Positions 32,147 to 41,205 of a DNA stretch of 64,000 nucleotides are shown here, piece by piece. The position numbers and the translations under genes are program-made. Numbering within the stretch: the first letter of the stretch is position 1; each line of letters begins with the position of its first letter. Below the pieces are notes generated by a model that was not told the DNA's origin, did no database searches, and saw only the letters and a list, made by a program, of their open reading frames with translations. Source of the stretch: CAZPNX01 sp964518765 (lineage in GTDB: Bacteria > Edwardsbacteria > AC1 > EtOH8); the NCBI GenBank assembly GCA_964518765.1, contig CAZFJC010000004.1:66224-130223 (forward strand). Direction: 5' to 3'.

Positions 32147-33646
32147 CTAAGGGGAGATGGTCACCAGTTCGGCCACTATCCTGTCCTGCAGGGCCCTGAC
32201 GGCCGACGCCCCGCAGGTGTAGTTGTTGAACATCATGGCGAAGCAGTATCCGGTGCCCCCACGGCCGTAGGCGAATCCGGCCAGAGAGGAGATTCCGGTC
32301 ATGGTGCCGGTTTTGGCCCTGGCTCGGTATTGCAGACCCTGTCCGTTCATCCTTTTTTCCAGGGTGCCGTCGGCCCCGGCGATGGGCAGAGAGGCCAGCA
32401 GCTCCGGCCTCAGGCCCTCGTCCCGGTGGACGTCCAGCAGCACCGCCACCAGCTGCTGCGGCGAGCACAGGTTGTAGCGCGACAATCCCGACCCGTCCAC
32501 GATCCGGTGGCTGCCCGGCCCGAATCCCAGTCCGGCCATCATGGCCCCCATCGGGCCGGCGGAATCGGGCGGCTCTTCTCCGCCCTGACCGCCGCTGGCC
32601 ATGGCCGCGCGATACAGCATCTCGGCTGTGAAGTTGTCGCTTTCCTTGTTCATATCCTGTAGTATGGCGTAGAGGGGCCTGGATCTGAGCGCGGCCAGGG
32701 AGGACGTCCCTGGGGGCGTCCGGCCGGCCTCCGACCTGCCGGCTATGGTAATGCCCCTGGCCTTGAGCGCCTCCCGGAAAAGGCTTCCGCAGTATCGGAC
32801 GGGATCGGCCACGCTGCGCACCAGGAACTGCGGGGACTCCTCCCGGGAGAGCACTCCGATGACCGCGACCGACTCCGTCTCCCCCTTCGGCTGGCGGGTA
32901 ACCTTCAAGCTTCTCCTGACGCCGGGGAAGGCGGTCACCCCCTGGTTTTCGATCTTGAAGTAGGCGCTGGCTGGGCGCAGTCTCACCCGCAGGCTGTCGC
33001 CCGGCCTGGGCCCGGCCGAGATGCCGATCTCGAAGGTGTTGCGGTTGGCCGACAGGGCCGAGATCGGGGCGTTGTAGGCGTATGGCCCCTCGTCCCACAT
33101 CCAGCCCGGCCCGTACCTGGCGGTGTCGAAGGCGCCGGCGTCCAGCACCAGCTTGCCGGCGACCCTCCGCAGCCCGGCCGCCGCCAGCCTGTAGGCCAGC
33201 TCTCCCAGCCCATCGGTTGTCAGCCCGGGATCTCCGGCGCCACGGAGATAGAGGTTGCCCCTGAGCACGCCGTCGCGGCCGATGCTGTCCCCCAGGGCCT
33301 CGGTGACGAAGCGGTGCTGGGGCCCCAGCCGGCGCAGGGCCAAAGCGGTGGCGAACAGCTTGTTGGCCGAGGCCGGCACCAGCAGCTGCTGGAAGTTGCG
33401 GGCGTAGACCGGCCGGCCGCTCCCGATCTCTACTATATAGATGCCGTACTGGGCCTGGGCCAACAGCGTGTCGGCAATAAGGGAATCCAGGCGCGCCGCC
33501 AGCATCTCCCTTCGCATGGCCGAGCTGTCGACCGGCGCCAAAGCCTCGGGCCTTGTCTTCTGCCGCCCCCCGGCGCAGCCGCCGGACATGGCCGCCAAGC
33601 CCGCCAGCAGGCAGAGCGCCACCGATCTCAAGGCCTTCTTCCCCAT
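32147..33646 (-). CDS. dacB: D-alanyl-D-alanine carboxypeptidase/endopeptidase (PBP4 family, S13)
   Basis: Trims or cleaves peptidoglycan cross-links in the periplasm. The 499 residues include an N-terminal hydrophobic segment ending in MSGGC (possible lipoprotein, otherwise signal peptide), the catalytic SxxK motif SANK at 93-96 with Ser93, the SxN motif in KESDNFTAEM, and KTG in RAKTGTMTGISSLAG. VDGSGLSRYN is also typical of the S13 family. All active-site elements are present. It starts 20 bases after the stop of pgi; the Shine-Dalgarno is poor, suggesting coupling. Confidence 0.94.
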   Translation of the reverse strand: MGKKALRSVALCLLAGLAAMSGGCAGGRQKTRPEALAPVDSSAMRREMLAARLDSLIADTLLAQAQYGIYIVEIGSGRPVYARNFQQLLVPASANKLFATALALRRLGPQHRFVTEALGDSIGRDGVLRGNLYLRGAGDPGLTTDGLGELAYRLAAAGLRRVAGKLVLDAGAFDTARYGPGWMWDEGPYAYNAPISALSANRNTFEIGISAGPRPGDSLRVRLRPASAYFKIENQGVTAFPGVRRSLKVTRQPKGETESVAVIGVLSREESPQFLVRSVADPVRYCGSLFREALKARGITIAGRSEAGRTPPGTSSLAALRSRPLYAILQDMNKESDNFTAEMLYRAAMASGGQGGEEPPDSAGPMGAMMAGLGFGPGSHRIVDGSGLSRYNLCSPQQLVAVLLDVHRDEGLRPELLASLPIAGADGTLEKRMNGQGLQYRARAKTGTMTGISSLAGFAYGRGGTGYCFAMMFNNYTCGASAVRALQDRIVAELVTISP

Positions 33647-33666
33647 CCCGGCGGAATCCTCATGGG

Positions 33667-35070
33667 CTATACTATGTACTTATCCAGGGCGCCTGATTCG
33701 AATTTCTCCACCTCCACCCGGCGGTTTTCGTAACCGGCCCGCCCCATCAGGCCGTAGGCATAGCGCTTGCCCTCCTCTACCCCTGGCTGGTCCATGGGAT
33801 TGACGTTGAACAACCCCCCGGCAAAAGCGGTGGCCGTCTCCAACAGGAAGATCATCTGACCCAGGACATAGGGGGAGATCTCTGGTAGAATGAAGGCGCA
33901 GTTGGGCCGCCCGTTCTTGGCCAGGGAAACGGCGGTGGCCCTGGCCTCGGCGTTCAGAAGCTCACCGAAGCTGTGCCCGCCCAGGTAGGACAGGTCCGCA
34001 TGCTGGGAGTAGGCCCTGGGTATGGCCGCCTCGCGGCGGAATTTCTCGACCCGGACCAAGGTGATCGACTTGTCCCGCGGCCCCTCCATATAGAGCTGGA
34101 GCTGGGAATGCTGGTCGGTGGCCCCCAGGGCCTTCACCGGGGTGGGGCCGGTCTCCACCGTCTGACCCCGACTGTCGATCCGCTTGCCCAGGGATTCGGC
34201 CCACAGCTGGCGGAACCAATCGGCCATCGGATAGAGGGCGTCGCTGTAGGGCATCATGACGTTGATGCGACAGCCCTTCTGGTAAAGCAGGTATTGCAGC
34301 AGGCCATAGAGCCGGGCCGGGTTGCGCCAGGGATTCTCATCCAGGGTGCGCTTGCGCATATAGGCGGCCCCGGCCACCAGACCGGCCACGTCCACCCCGA
34401 CCATGGCCAGGGGGAACAGGCCGACCGGGGTCAGCACCGAGAAGCGGCCTCCCACGCCCGGCGGCACCTCTAGGCTGGCCAGCCCCTCGTCGCGCACTAT
34501 CCGCCTTAGAATGCCCTCGGTCGGATCGGTGGTCACCACCACGTTCTTCCCCCAGCGCTTCTTGAGGGACCTCTGCAGCCAGGCTCGCACCCAAAGGAAC
34601 TGGGCGCTGGTTTCGGCCGTGGTCCCCGACTTGCTGATGACGTTGACCAGGGTCCTGGCCGGCTTCAGCAGGGACAGCGTCCCCCTGAGCCTTTCTGGGT
34701 CCACGTTGTCCAGCACCCACAGCCTGGGCCGGCCCCGGCGGGCCTTGGGGTCGAGGTTGTATTCCCAGGAATTGATGGCTGCCTGGACGGCCGTAGTGCC
34801 CAGGGCCGAGCCGCCGATGCCCAGCACCACCAGGTCATCGAACTTTCCCTTCATCACCCTGGCCAGGGCCAGCGATCGCTTAAGGCCTTCGGGATTGGCC
34901 GGCAGGTCGAAGAAATCCATCTTGCCCTTGGCCCTCCTGGCATAGAACCACTCCACCGCCTGGGTCACCAGTTTCCCTGCCCCTTCTATCTCTGCGTAGG
35001 ACAGCCCCCGTGGGCCTATCCTATCGGCCATCAGATTGTTGAAGTCCAACTTGACCGTCGCCTGTTTCAT
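33667..35070 (-). CDS. pgi: Glucose-6-phosphate isomerase
   Basis: Interconverts glucose-6-phosphate and fructose-6-phosphate. A 467-residue member of the shorter bacterial PGI group. Visible motifs: VVLGIGGSALGTTAVQAAI, VISKSGTTAET (sugar-phosphate binding), VGGRFSVLTPVG and, at the end, NPMDQPGVEEGKRYAYGLMG. Strong AAGGAG before ATG 35070. It lies in a run with pfkA (upstream) and dacB (downstream), linking glycolysis and precursor supply for cell-wall and surface sugars. Confidence 0.97.
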   Translation of the reverse strand: MKQATVKLDFNNLMADRIGPRGLSYAEIEGAGKLVTQAVEWFYARRAKGKMDFFDLPANPEGLKRSLALARVMKGKFDDLVVLGIGGSALGTTAVQAAINSWEYNLDPKARRGRPRLWVLDNVDPERLRGTLSLLKPARTLVNVISKSGTTAETSAQFLWVRAWLQRSLKKRWGKNVVVTTDPTEGILRRIVRDEGLASLEVPPGVGGRFSVLTPVGLFPLAMVGVDVAGLVAGAAYMRKRTLDENPWRNPARLYGLLQYLLYQKGCRINVMMPYSDALYPMADWFRQLWAESLGKRIDSRGQTVETGPTPVKALGATDQHSQLQLYMEGPRDKSITLVRVEKFRREAAIPRAYSQHADLSYLGGHSFGELLNAEARATAVSLAKNGRPNCAFILPEISPYVLGQMIFLLETATAFAGGLFNVNPMDQPGVEEGKRYAYGLMGRAGYENRRVEVEKFESGALDKYIV

Positions 35071-35143
35071 TTCACGCTCCTTACACAGCTTGTTGGTTGT
35101 TCTGTATCTGCACCATCCACTCCCGATCCCCGCCCCTCACCCC

Positions 35144-36238
35144 TCAGCGGCGGAGGCTGGCCGTGGCGGCCAGGATGTTCTGGTTCTGCCCTGAGCCGGA
35201 GAAGGGCCGGCTGCTGGCCGCCCCTATGTCCAGACACAGCCCCCTCCAGGAGAAGCCCAGGCCGGCGCTCAGGAAATACATATCCTGAAGCGACTGGTCC
35301 AACCGCCGCTCCAGGTCGTCCAGGGGGCTGCATTTGGTGAAGGCCCCCAGCCTCAGGTCCATAAAGCCGGTCAGTCGGATCTCGGCCCCGGCGCCCAAGT
35401 CGAGCTTGCCCTCGTAGCTCTGGGTGGCCGCGTTCCAGCCGGCCAGGGAGGCCTCGGCCACGGCCCTAAACTCGGAATCGGGCCGGTAGGACACAGCCGC
35501 TGTGGTCCTGCTGGGGACGGCGCCGGAGAGCTCCAGGTCATCGGCCGCGGACGGATCGGGGATGAAATCCGCCATCCCCTTGATCTCCGATTTGGTGGAC
35601 GCGGCCAGCGATACCTTGACCTCGGGCGTCAGCGGTATGGTGATCCCGGCCGAAAAGGCGTAGCCTGATGCCACCCCCCCGGCCACCATCCCCGATGGCC
35701 TGTTCGGCCCCCCCCAGTCGAACTTGGCTCTGTAATAGGACAGGCCCAGTCCCAGCGAGGCGTTGCCTGAGGTGGAGTAAGACCAGCCGGCCGCGGTTTG
35801 ATCGAGGACCAGGTCAGCATGGTCCGAAACCATGGGGTCATAGACGTCGGGGAAAGATAGGTGGTCCTCCATGGCCCGGCGATAGCCGGCGGCCAGCCGG
35901 TGGGCCCCCAGCCTGACGGCGGCGGCCATGGCCGAGGGATAGGTTTTTGTTTGTCCGCTCTCGATGGAGACGTGGCTGCGTCCGGCCGACAGCACCGCGG
36001 CCGAGGCCGCCGCCTCCCAGCGTCCCGCCTGGCTGGTGCGGTCGGGCAGGCAGAACAGGGACAGAACGCCTTCGGAGGCTACCGCCGCCCCTCCCATTCC
36101 AAGGGTCCGCGCCGCCCAGGGAAGGTAGCGGTCGTACTGCAGCGGCAGCCTCAGCTGGTATTGGGCCGCCGGCAAACCAGCTGCGGCCAGGACGACCAAC
36201 GTCCCGGCGATCAACGACCATCTGCGCCAATATCTCAA
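35144..36238 (-). CDS. Predicted outer-membrane beta-barrel protein (PorV/UPF0164-like)
   Basis: Starts with TTG 36238, with GGAAGG 5-6 bases ahead. The 364 residues have a signal peptide (1-25, WRRWSLIAGTLVVLAAAGLP) and then YLPWAARTLGMGGAAVASEG, the start seen in PorV/OmpP1-like barrels of the FCB group. Alternating strands with glycine/aromatic ends follow, and the last residues ILAATASLRR resemble a barrel closure. Substrate not known. Between pfkA and pgi, probably co-transcribed. Confidence 0.72.
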   Translation of the reverse strand: MRYWRRWSLIAGTLVVLAAAGLPAAQYQLRLPLQYDRYLPWAARTLGMGGAAVASEGVLSLFCLPDRTSQAGRWEAAASAAVLSAGRSHVSIESGQTKTYPSAMAAAVRLGAHRLAAGYRRAMEDHLSFPDVYDPMVSDHADLVLDQTAAGWSYSTSGNASLGLGLSYYRAKFDWGGPNRPSGMVAGGVASGYAFSAGITIPLTPEVKVSLAASTKSEIKGMADFIPDPSAADDLELSGAVPSRTTAAVSYRPDSEFRAVAEASLAGWNAATQSYEGKLDLGAGAEIRLTGFMDLRLGAFTKCSPLDDLERRLDQSLQDMYFLSAGLGFSWRGLCLDIGAASSRPFSGSGQNQNILAATASLRR

Positions 36239-36293
36239 AGCGAGCCTTCCGAAATCAGTGCCTTTATTGGTGTACGTTCGTGGATATCGGCCG

Positions 36294-37385
36294 TCAATCC
36301 CCGAACGACGTCCCCACCGAGCGGGCCGCCCGCACCAGCTCGGAATCGGGCTCCACCCGGCGCAGCTTCCCGGCCACCTCGGAGATGGGGACCGAGACTA
36401 TCTCGGTGCCGCGGAGGGCCACCATTCTGTCCAGCTCGCCGCGCACCAACAATTCGACGGCCGCCACCCCGTACCTGGTGCCCAGGATGCGGTCATAGGC
36501 GGTGGGGCTGCCTCCGCGCTGCAGATGGCCCAGCACCGTCACCCGGCATTCGATCCCGGTGCGTCCCTCGATGTCGTCGGCCAGCTTCTGTCCGATGCCA
36601 CCCAGCCGCAGCTGGTCGGTCGACTCCTTGACGACCTTCTTGACCACCATCTCCCCGCCTTTGGGCTTGGCCCCCTCCGAGGCCACCACCAGCGAGAAGC
36701 GCCTGCCCTTCAGGCTCCGCTCCTCCACCGCCCGACAGACCGCCTCCAGGTCGTAGGGCATCTCCGGCAGCAGGACGACGTCGCCGCCGCCGGCCATCCC
36801 GGAACACAGGGCGATCCAGCCGGCGTAGCGGCCCATGGTCTCCATGATCATCACCCGATGATGCGAGGCGGCGGTGGTGTGCAGCTTGTCCAAGGCCTCG
36901 GTGGCCGTGGTCAGGGCCGAGTCGAAGCCGAAGGTGACGTCGGTGGCCGCCAGATCGTTGTCGATGGTCTTGGGTATGCCCACCACCCTCACCCCCCGCT
37001 GGATGGCCTGGTGGGCCATGGCCATGGTGCCGTCGCCGCCGACGCACACCAGGGCATCCAGCCTGGCGTGGGCGATATTGTCCAGCACCCGGTCAGAAAC
37101 GTCGACGAACTCGGTCTGGCCGTCCGGCCCCTTGCGGGGGAAGCGGAAGGGGTTGTCGCGATTGGAGCTGCCCAAGATGGTGCCACCCTGGCCCAGAATG
37201 CTGGAGACCGAATCCCAGTCCAGCTCCTTCATCCGTCCGTAGATCAGCCCGGCGAAACCGTCCTCGACGCCCACCACCTGCAGCCCTTGGCCCAAGGCGG
37301 TCTTGGTGACCGCCCGGATGACCGCGTTCAGCCCGGGGCAGTCCCCCCCGGCCGTCAGCAGCCCGAAACGCTTTATGTTAGACAT
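36294..37385 (-). CDS. pfkA: 6-phosphofructokinase
   Basis: Phosphorylates fructose-6-phosphate. The 363 residues show LLTAGGDCPGLNAVIRAV (nucleotide loop), CVGGDGTMAMA, PKTIDNDLAATD with the catalytic Asp, and MGRYAGWIAL. The donor is not obvious: GGDGT carries the glycine typical of ATP enzymes, but PKTIDND has the lysine typical of pyrophosphate enzymes. That mixed G/K pair is the mark of the actinobacterial-type 'group III' enzymes, several of which use ATP. The start is embedded in an AT-rich stretch (37386-37425). Confidence 0.93.
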   Translation of the reverse strand: MSNIKRFGLLTAGGDCPGLNAVIRAVTKTALGQGLQVVGVEDGFAGLIYGRMKELDWDSVSSILGQGGTILGSSNRDNPFRFPRKGPDGQTEFVDVSDRVLDNIAHARLDALVCVGGDGTMAMAHQAIQRGVRVVGIPKTIDNDLAATDVTFGFDSALTTATEALDKLHTTAASHHRVMIMETMGRYAGWIALCSGMAGGGDVVLLPEMPYDLEAVCRAVEERSLKGRRFSLVVASEGAKPKGGEMVVKKVVKESTDQLRLGGIGQKLADDIEGRTGIECRVTVLGHLQRGGSPTAYDRILGTRYGVAAVELLVRGELDRMVALRGTEIVSVPISEVAGKLRRVEPDSELVRAARSVGTSFGD

Positions 37386-37540
37386 TATATACTATAATTA
37401 TTTTATAATACTATTTAATTATCCTAGCGAGAGCAAACCCTGCCAGGCAGGTTACGCGCCGCCCCGAGGTTGCGCCCTGCCCGGCGGCCGAAGGAGACGG
37501 CGCTTGTCGTCACCCATTCGACTTGCCAAGCGCGATGCCG

Positions 37541-37561
37541 GCCCTTCGACACGCTCAGGGC
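37541..37561. repeat. Copy of a common intergenic hairpin word
   Basis: GCCCT and AGGGC flank TTCGACACGCTC, the 'CTTCGACACGCTCAGGG' element that recurs between genes of many uncultured bacteria. The rest of 37386-37596 has no gene; its first 40 bases are AT-rich and probably hold the pfkA promoter. Confidence 0.5.
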
Positions 37562-37596
37562 AAGCCTCAGGGTGACAGCTAACCGACTCCGTCCTC

Positions 37597-38742
37597 TCAG
37601 TACCTCTGCTCCCGGGCGATGGTGGCAATCAGCTCGGCCGTCCTCCTGGCCGCCTGCGGTTTGGCCAGGCCCAAGGCAGCTTTCCTGAGCGAGGCCAGCC
37701 TTCTGGGATCGGCCAGCACCTGCTCCAGCTTGTAGGGCACGTCCACTGGATGCATGGCCTTGATGCCCGCCCCCTGCTCCAGCAGCATATCGCTGTTCAT
37801 GTCCTCCTGGCCCGGGATGGGGTTGATGACCATCACCGGCAGCCCGCAGGCCAGGGCCTCGGCCGTGGTCAGACCGCCGGGCTTGGTGATGGCCAGGTCC
37901 GAGGCCTTCATATATTCGTCCATCCGGTCGGTGAACCCCACCGGCCTAAGCCTGAACGGCAACTGGTGCGACTTGTTCCTCAGGTTGTTCAGAAGCTTGC
38001 GGTTGCGCCCGGCCACGGCGGTCAACTGGAAGGGGACGCGGAGTGACCCCAGGCCGTCCACGATGCGCTCGATGGGGCTGATGCCAAAGCCGCCGGCCAG
38101 GAGAAGGACGGCCGGTAGCCCATCGTCCAAGCCCAGCTTTCGCCTGAGCTCGGAGCGATCCTTCCTCTCGCCGAATACCGGCATTACCGGTATGCCGTAG
38201 TCGTGGATGCGCTCCTCGGGAATGCCCATGGCCGCCAGATGCCGGCGGTTGGCCTCGTCGGCCACTACATAGTGCTCCGACTCCGGCAGGATCCAGTAGG
38301 AGTGGAGTCCGTAGTCGGTGGTCACCGTCACCAGCGGGGCCGCCAGCTTCCGCCGCCGTTTGAGCTCGCAGATGAGCTGCGAGGGCAGGTAGTGGGTGGA
38401 GACGATGACGTCCCACGGCTGGTCTAGAAGAAACTTGCGGAACTTGCGGGAGTTGATGGAATCGATGAACCGCCGCACCGCGTCCGGCTTGTTCTGGCGC
38501 TTCATCTGGTCCGAGGCGGTGAAGATATAGCCGTAGAGCAGGGGCGTCCTCTTGGCCATGTAAAGATAGACGTCCCGGTAGATCATCTTGTACAGTGCGG
38601 TGGACAGCTGCAGCAGGTCGACGTGGGTGACCTCCATCTCCCTTTGGTGGGCCTGGACGCCGCCCAGGGCCTGCTCCACCGCCCTAGCCGCCATCACATG
38701 GCCGCTGCCGGCCGAGGCCGAGATGATCAATATGCGCTTCAT
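37597..38742 (-). CDS. Glycosyltransferase of the MGDG synthase/MurG-like family (GT28)
   Basis: A 381-residue enzyme that probably adds a sugar to diacylglycerol, making a membrane glycolipid. IISASAGSGHVMAARAVEQAL at the N-terminus and STHYLPSQLICEL match the MGDG synthase N-domain; the C-terminal GT28 domain has LAGGFGISPIERIVDGL and ALACGLPVMVINPIPGQEDM, the UDP-sugar binding region. No signal peptide; peripheral membrane. Product sugar unknown. Confidence 0.88.
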   Translation of the reverse strand: MKRILIISASAGSGHVMAARAVEQALGGVQAHQREMEVTHVDLLQLSTALYKMIYRDVYLYMAKRTPLLYGYIFTASDQMKRQNKPDAVRRFIDSINSRKFRKFLLDQPWDVIVSTHYLPSQLICELKRRRKLAAPLVTVTTDYGLHSYWILPESEHYVVADEANRRHLAAMGIPEERIHDYGIPVMPVFGERKDRSELRRKLGLDDGLPAVLLLAGGFGISPIERIVDGLGSLRVPFQLTAVAGRNRKLLNNLRNKSHQLPFRLRPVGFTDRMDEYMKASDLAITKPGGLTTAEALACGLPVMVINPIPGQEDMNSDMLLEQGAGIKAMHPVDVPYKLEQVLADPRRLASLRKAALGLAKPQAARRTAELIATIAREQRY

Positions 38743-38845
38743 ATACTCTTATCCCCTAGAGACGCAGAAATCCGCTTTGAACGCCATCCCCTTTCTTCGT
38801 TATCGTTCGGTGCGAGCTCCAGGAAAATCCAGTTCGTCGATCACC

Positions 38846-39952
38846 CTACCGCAGTTTTTCTATGGTTAGCACCACCCTCTCCTGGTCGTCCACGGTCAGC
38901 CGGTGATGGAAGGGTATGGCCAGGCTGCGGTCGGCCACCTCCTCGGCCACCGGAAAATCGCCCCGGCGGTAGCCCAGCCGCTTAAGCACCGGCTGCAGGT
39001 GTAGGGCCGGGAAGTAGTGGGCGCACTCGATGCCCCGCGCCCTGAGGCCCGTCAGCAGGCGGTCGCGGCCCGCCCCCCTCATCGCCGGCGGTACCAGGAT
39101 CACGAAGACGAACCAGCTGCGCTCGACGCCCGGAACTTCGGGCAGCAGGGTGAACTCCGGCAGGCGCTGGCGGAAAAGGCGGCGATAGGCCGTGGCCAGC
39201 TTCTTTCGGACCGCCAGCATCGACCCCAGCCTGGAAAGCTGGATCCGGCCCATGGCGGCGTTGAGCTCGGACATCCGGTAGTTATAGCCCATCCGATGGT
39301 GGGCCAGCCAGCCGCCCATGTAGCTGCGCCCCTGGTTGCGGTAGGAGCGGATGAGGTCGGCCAGCTTCCGGTCGTCGCAGACGGCCATCCCGCCCTCGCC
39401 GGTGGTGATCTGCTTGTTGGGGTAGAAGCCGAAGGCGGCCGCCTGTCCGAACGATCCGGCCGGCTTTCCCCGATAGCTGGCCCCCAAAGCCTCGCAGGCG
39501 TCCTCGATGAGCATTAGTCGGCGGCGGCGGCAGATCTCCTCCAGGGCCCGATAGTCGGCCGGGAGGCCGAAGACGTCCACCGGCAACACCGCCCTAGTCC
39601 TCTTGGTGAGCCGGCGCTCCACCTGGGCCGGGTCGATATTCAAAGTGACCGGATCAATGTCGGCCAGCACCGGCCTGGCCCCCTCGTAGAGGATGCAGTT
39701 GACCGAGGCGATGAAGGAGTAGGGGGCGGTGACGACCTCATCGCCCGCGCCCAGCCCCAGGGCCTTGACGATCAGGTGCAGGGCCGAGGTGCCGGAGTTG
39801 AGGGCGATGGCGTGCCGGCGGCCCACCTTCCGGGCGAAGAGCCGCTCGAAGGCCTCGGCCTCCGGCCCCAGGCTGAGGGTGCCGGAGCGCAGTACCCGAG
39901 TGACTGCCTGGATCTCGCGTTCGGTGATGTCAGGGTGCGCTAATTTTATCAT
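38846..39952 (-). CDS. DegT/DnrJ/EryC1/StrS sugar aminotransferase
   Basis: A 368-residue PLP enzyme that aminates a nucleotide-linked keto sugar for polysaccharide synthesis. The PLP lysine is Lys180 in GFYPNKQITTGEGGMA; LIEDACEALGASYRGK and the SGTSALHLIV phosphate-binding region are also conserved. A matching nucleotide-sugar dehydratase is not encoded next to it. No clear Shine-Dalgarno. Between the GT28 gene and the priming enzyme gene. Confidence 0.94.
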   Translation of the reverse strand: MIKLAHPDITEREIQAVTRVLRSGTLSLGPEAEAFERLFARKVGRRHAIALNSGTSALHLIVKALGLGAGDEVVTAPYSFIASVNCILYEGARPVLADIDPVTLNIDPAQVERRLTKRTRAVLPVDVFGLPADYRALEEICRRRRLMLIEDACEALGASYRGKPAGSFGQAAAFGFYPNKQITTGEGGMAVCDDRKLADLIRSYRNQGRSYMGGWLAHHRMGYNYRMSELNAAMGRIQLSRLGSMLAVRKKLATAYRRLFRQRLPEFTLLPEVPGVERSWFVFVILVPPAMRGAGRDRLLTGLRARGIECAHYFPALHLQPVLKRLGYRRGDFPVAEEVADRSLAIPFHHRLTVDDQERVVLTIEKLR

Positions 39953-40108
39953 GGAAGGTGAGACTATCTTGAGTTTGAGCCGTTATAAGCAGAATTTGTC
40001 CGATTTCATCCCGATCGAGTTGAGCATCTCAATCCCTTACCCAACACAGTTGTTGAGTTGTTGCCATCAAGCATTTGCTTTATATTCCAAAAGATCTATT
40101 TAGCTCGA

Positions 40109-40133
40109 TATAGAGCCGCCTATCGGCTATATA
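40109..40133 (-). terminator. Possible terminator after the priming enzyme gene
   Basis: TATAGAGCCG and CGGCTATATA form a stem with one mismatch and a 5-base loop, about 70 bases beyond the stop of the gene at 40201. No clear T-tract, so this is tentative. The remaining bases of 39953-40200 show no gene. Confidence 0.4.
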
Positions 40134-40200
40134 TTGAGTGGTAGGGAGACTGGGGGTTTTGACGGCTTGGCTCCTAAGGGTAAAAAGAACGACCGAAAAA

Positions 40201-41205
40201 TCACTGATACCGGATAGAGAACATCCCCAGATGCACCATCCAGCAGAACATTCCCATCCACGACGCCGCCAGCAGGCCCGTGGCCGTCTGCCAGGGCAGG
40301 TAGAGCATAGCCACCCCCATCCCGGCGAAGCCCGCCGCCACCAGGTACATTACCAGGTTGACTTTCCAGGCCGAGCGCAGCCTCTGGTACAGCAGGTCGT
40401 AGATGTGCCTTCGGTCGCCGCTGAAGATGTCGGCGCCGGCCAGCAAACGCCGCAGGATGGACAGCAGCGTGTCCAGCAGCGGGATGGACAGCACCGCGGC
40501 CGCCGCCAGCCCCTGGCTGGGGCCGTAGGAGGCCGTCTTCAGGGCCATGCCGGCCAGGATGAACCCCAGCATCAGGCTGCCGCAGTCGCCCATGAAGATC
40601 CGGGCCGGCGGTCGGTTGCTCAGCCAGAAGCCCCAAGCGGCCCCGGCCACCATGGCCGCCTGGGCGGTCAACAGCAGATGGTTTTCGAGGTACGAGATGG
40701 CGCCGAAGCCCAGGCAGGCGATGAGGACCACGCCCGAGGCCAGGCCGTCCATGCCGTCCAGCAGGTTGACGGCGTTGGCCCCGAATATGAGGACGAACAT
40801 GCCAATGATGAAGTCCAGCCGCTCGTAGCCGGTCAGGGCCGCATGTGGCGCGATCAGCTGGCTTACCAGGGCCGCCGCCACCAGGCCCAGGGCTTTGGCG
40901 TAGGGCTTGATCTCCCGCAGGTCGTCCAGCAGGCCCACGATAAAGACCAGGGCCGAGCCGGTGGCCGCGGCCATCACCAGCCGGCTGGTAAGGATGTCGG
41001 TGCTCTGGCTCCAGGCCGCCTGGACGCCGATGAACAGGCCTAAAGCCATGGCGATACCCCCGGTGCGCGGCGTGGCCGCTTTGTGTATGCCCAGCTCGTC
41101 CGGATGGTCCCAGGCGCCCATCCGGCGGCCCAACAGGGAGGCCAGAGGCGTGGCTACAAAGGTGACGGCACCGGCCAGGGCGAAGAGCAGAAGAAACGAG
41201 AGCAT
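40201..41205 (-). CDS. Undecaprenyl-phosphate sugar phosphotransferase (WecA/TagO/MraY-like)
   Basis: A 334-residue, about 11-helix membrane enzyme of the PNPT superfamily that moves an N-acetylhexosamine-1-phosphate onto undecaprenyl phosphate. Motifs: HKAATPRTGGIAMALG, GLLDDLREI, NAVNLLDGMDGLASG, IFMGDCGSLMLGF (catalytic Asp) and SGDRRHIYDLL (His loop of the WecA group). Its start overlaps the stop of the upstream glycosyltransferase by one base (41205). Confidence 0.95.
   Translation of the reverse strand: MLSFLLLFALAGAVTFVATPLASLLGRRMGAWDHPDELGIHKAATPRTGGIAMALGLFIGVQAAWSQSTDILTSRLVMAAATGSALVFIVGLLDDLREIKPYAKALGLVAAALVSQLIAPHAALTGYERLDFIIGMFVLIFGANAVNLLDGMDGLASGVVLIACLGFGAISYLENHLLLTAQAAMVAGAAWGFWLSNRPPARIFMGDCGSLMLGFILAGMALKTASYGPSQGLAAAAVLSIPLLDTLLSILRRLLAGADIFSGDRRHIYDLLYQRLRSAWKVNLVMYLVAAGFAGMGVAMLYLPWQTATGLLAASWMGMFCWMVHLGMFSIRYQ

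Noticed and set aside
36258..37397. Long open frame on the + strand opposite pfkA
   Set aside because: It is the mirror of a GC-rich coding sequence, rich in His, Gln and Gly, without ribosome site or family pattern; pfkA on the minus strand is certain.
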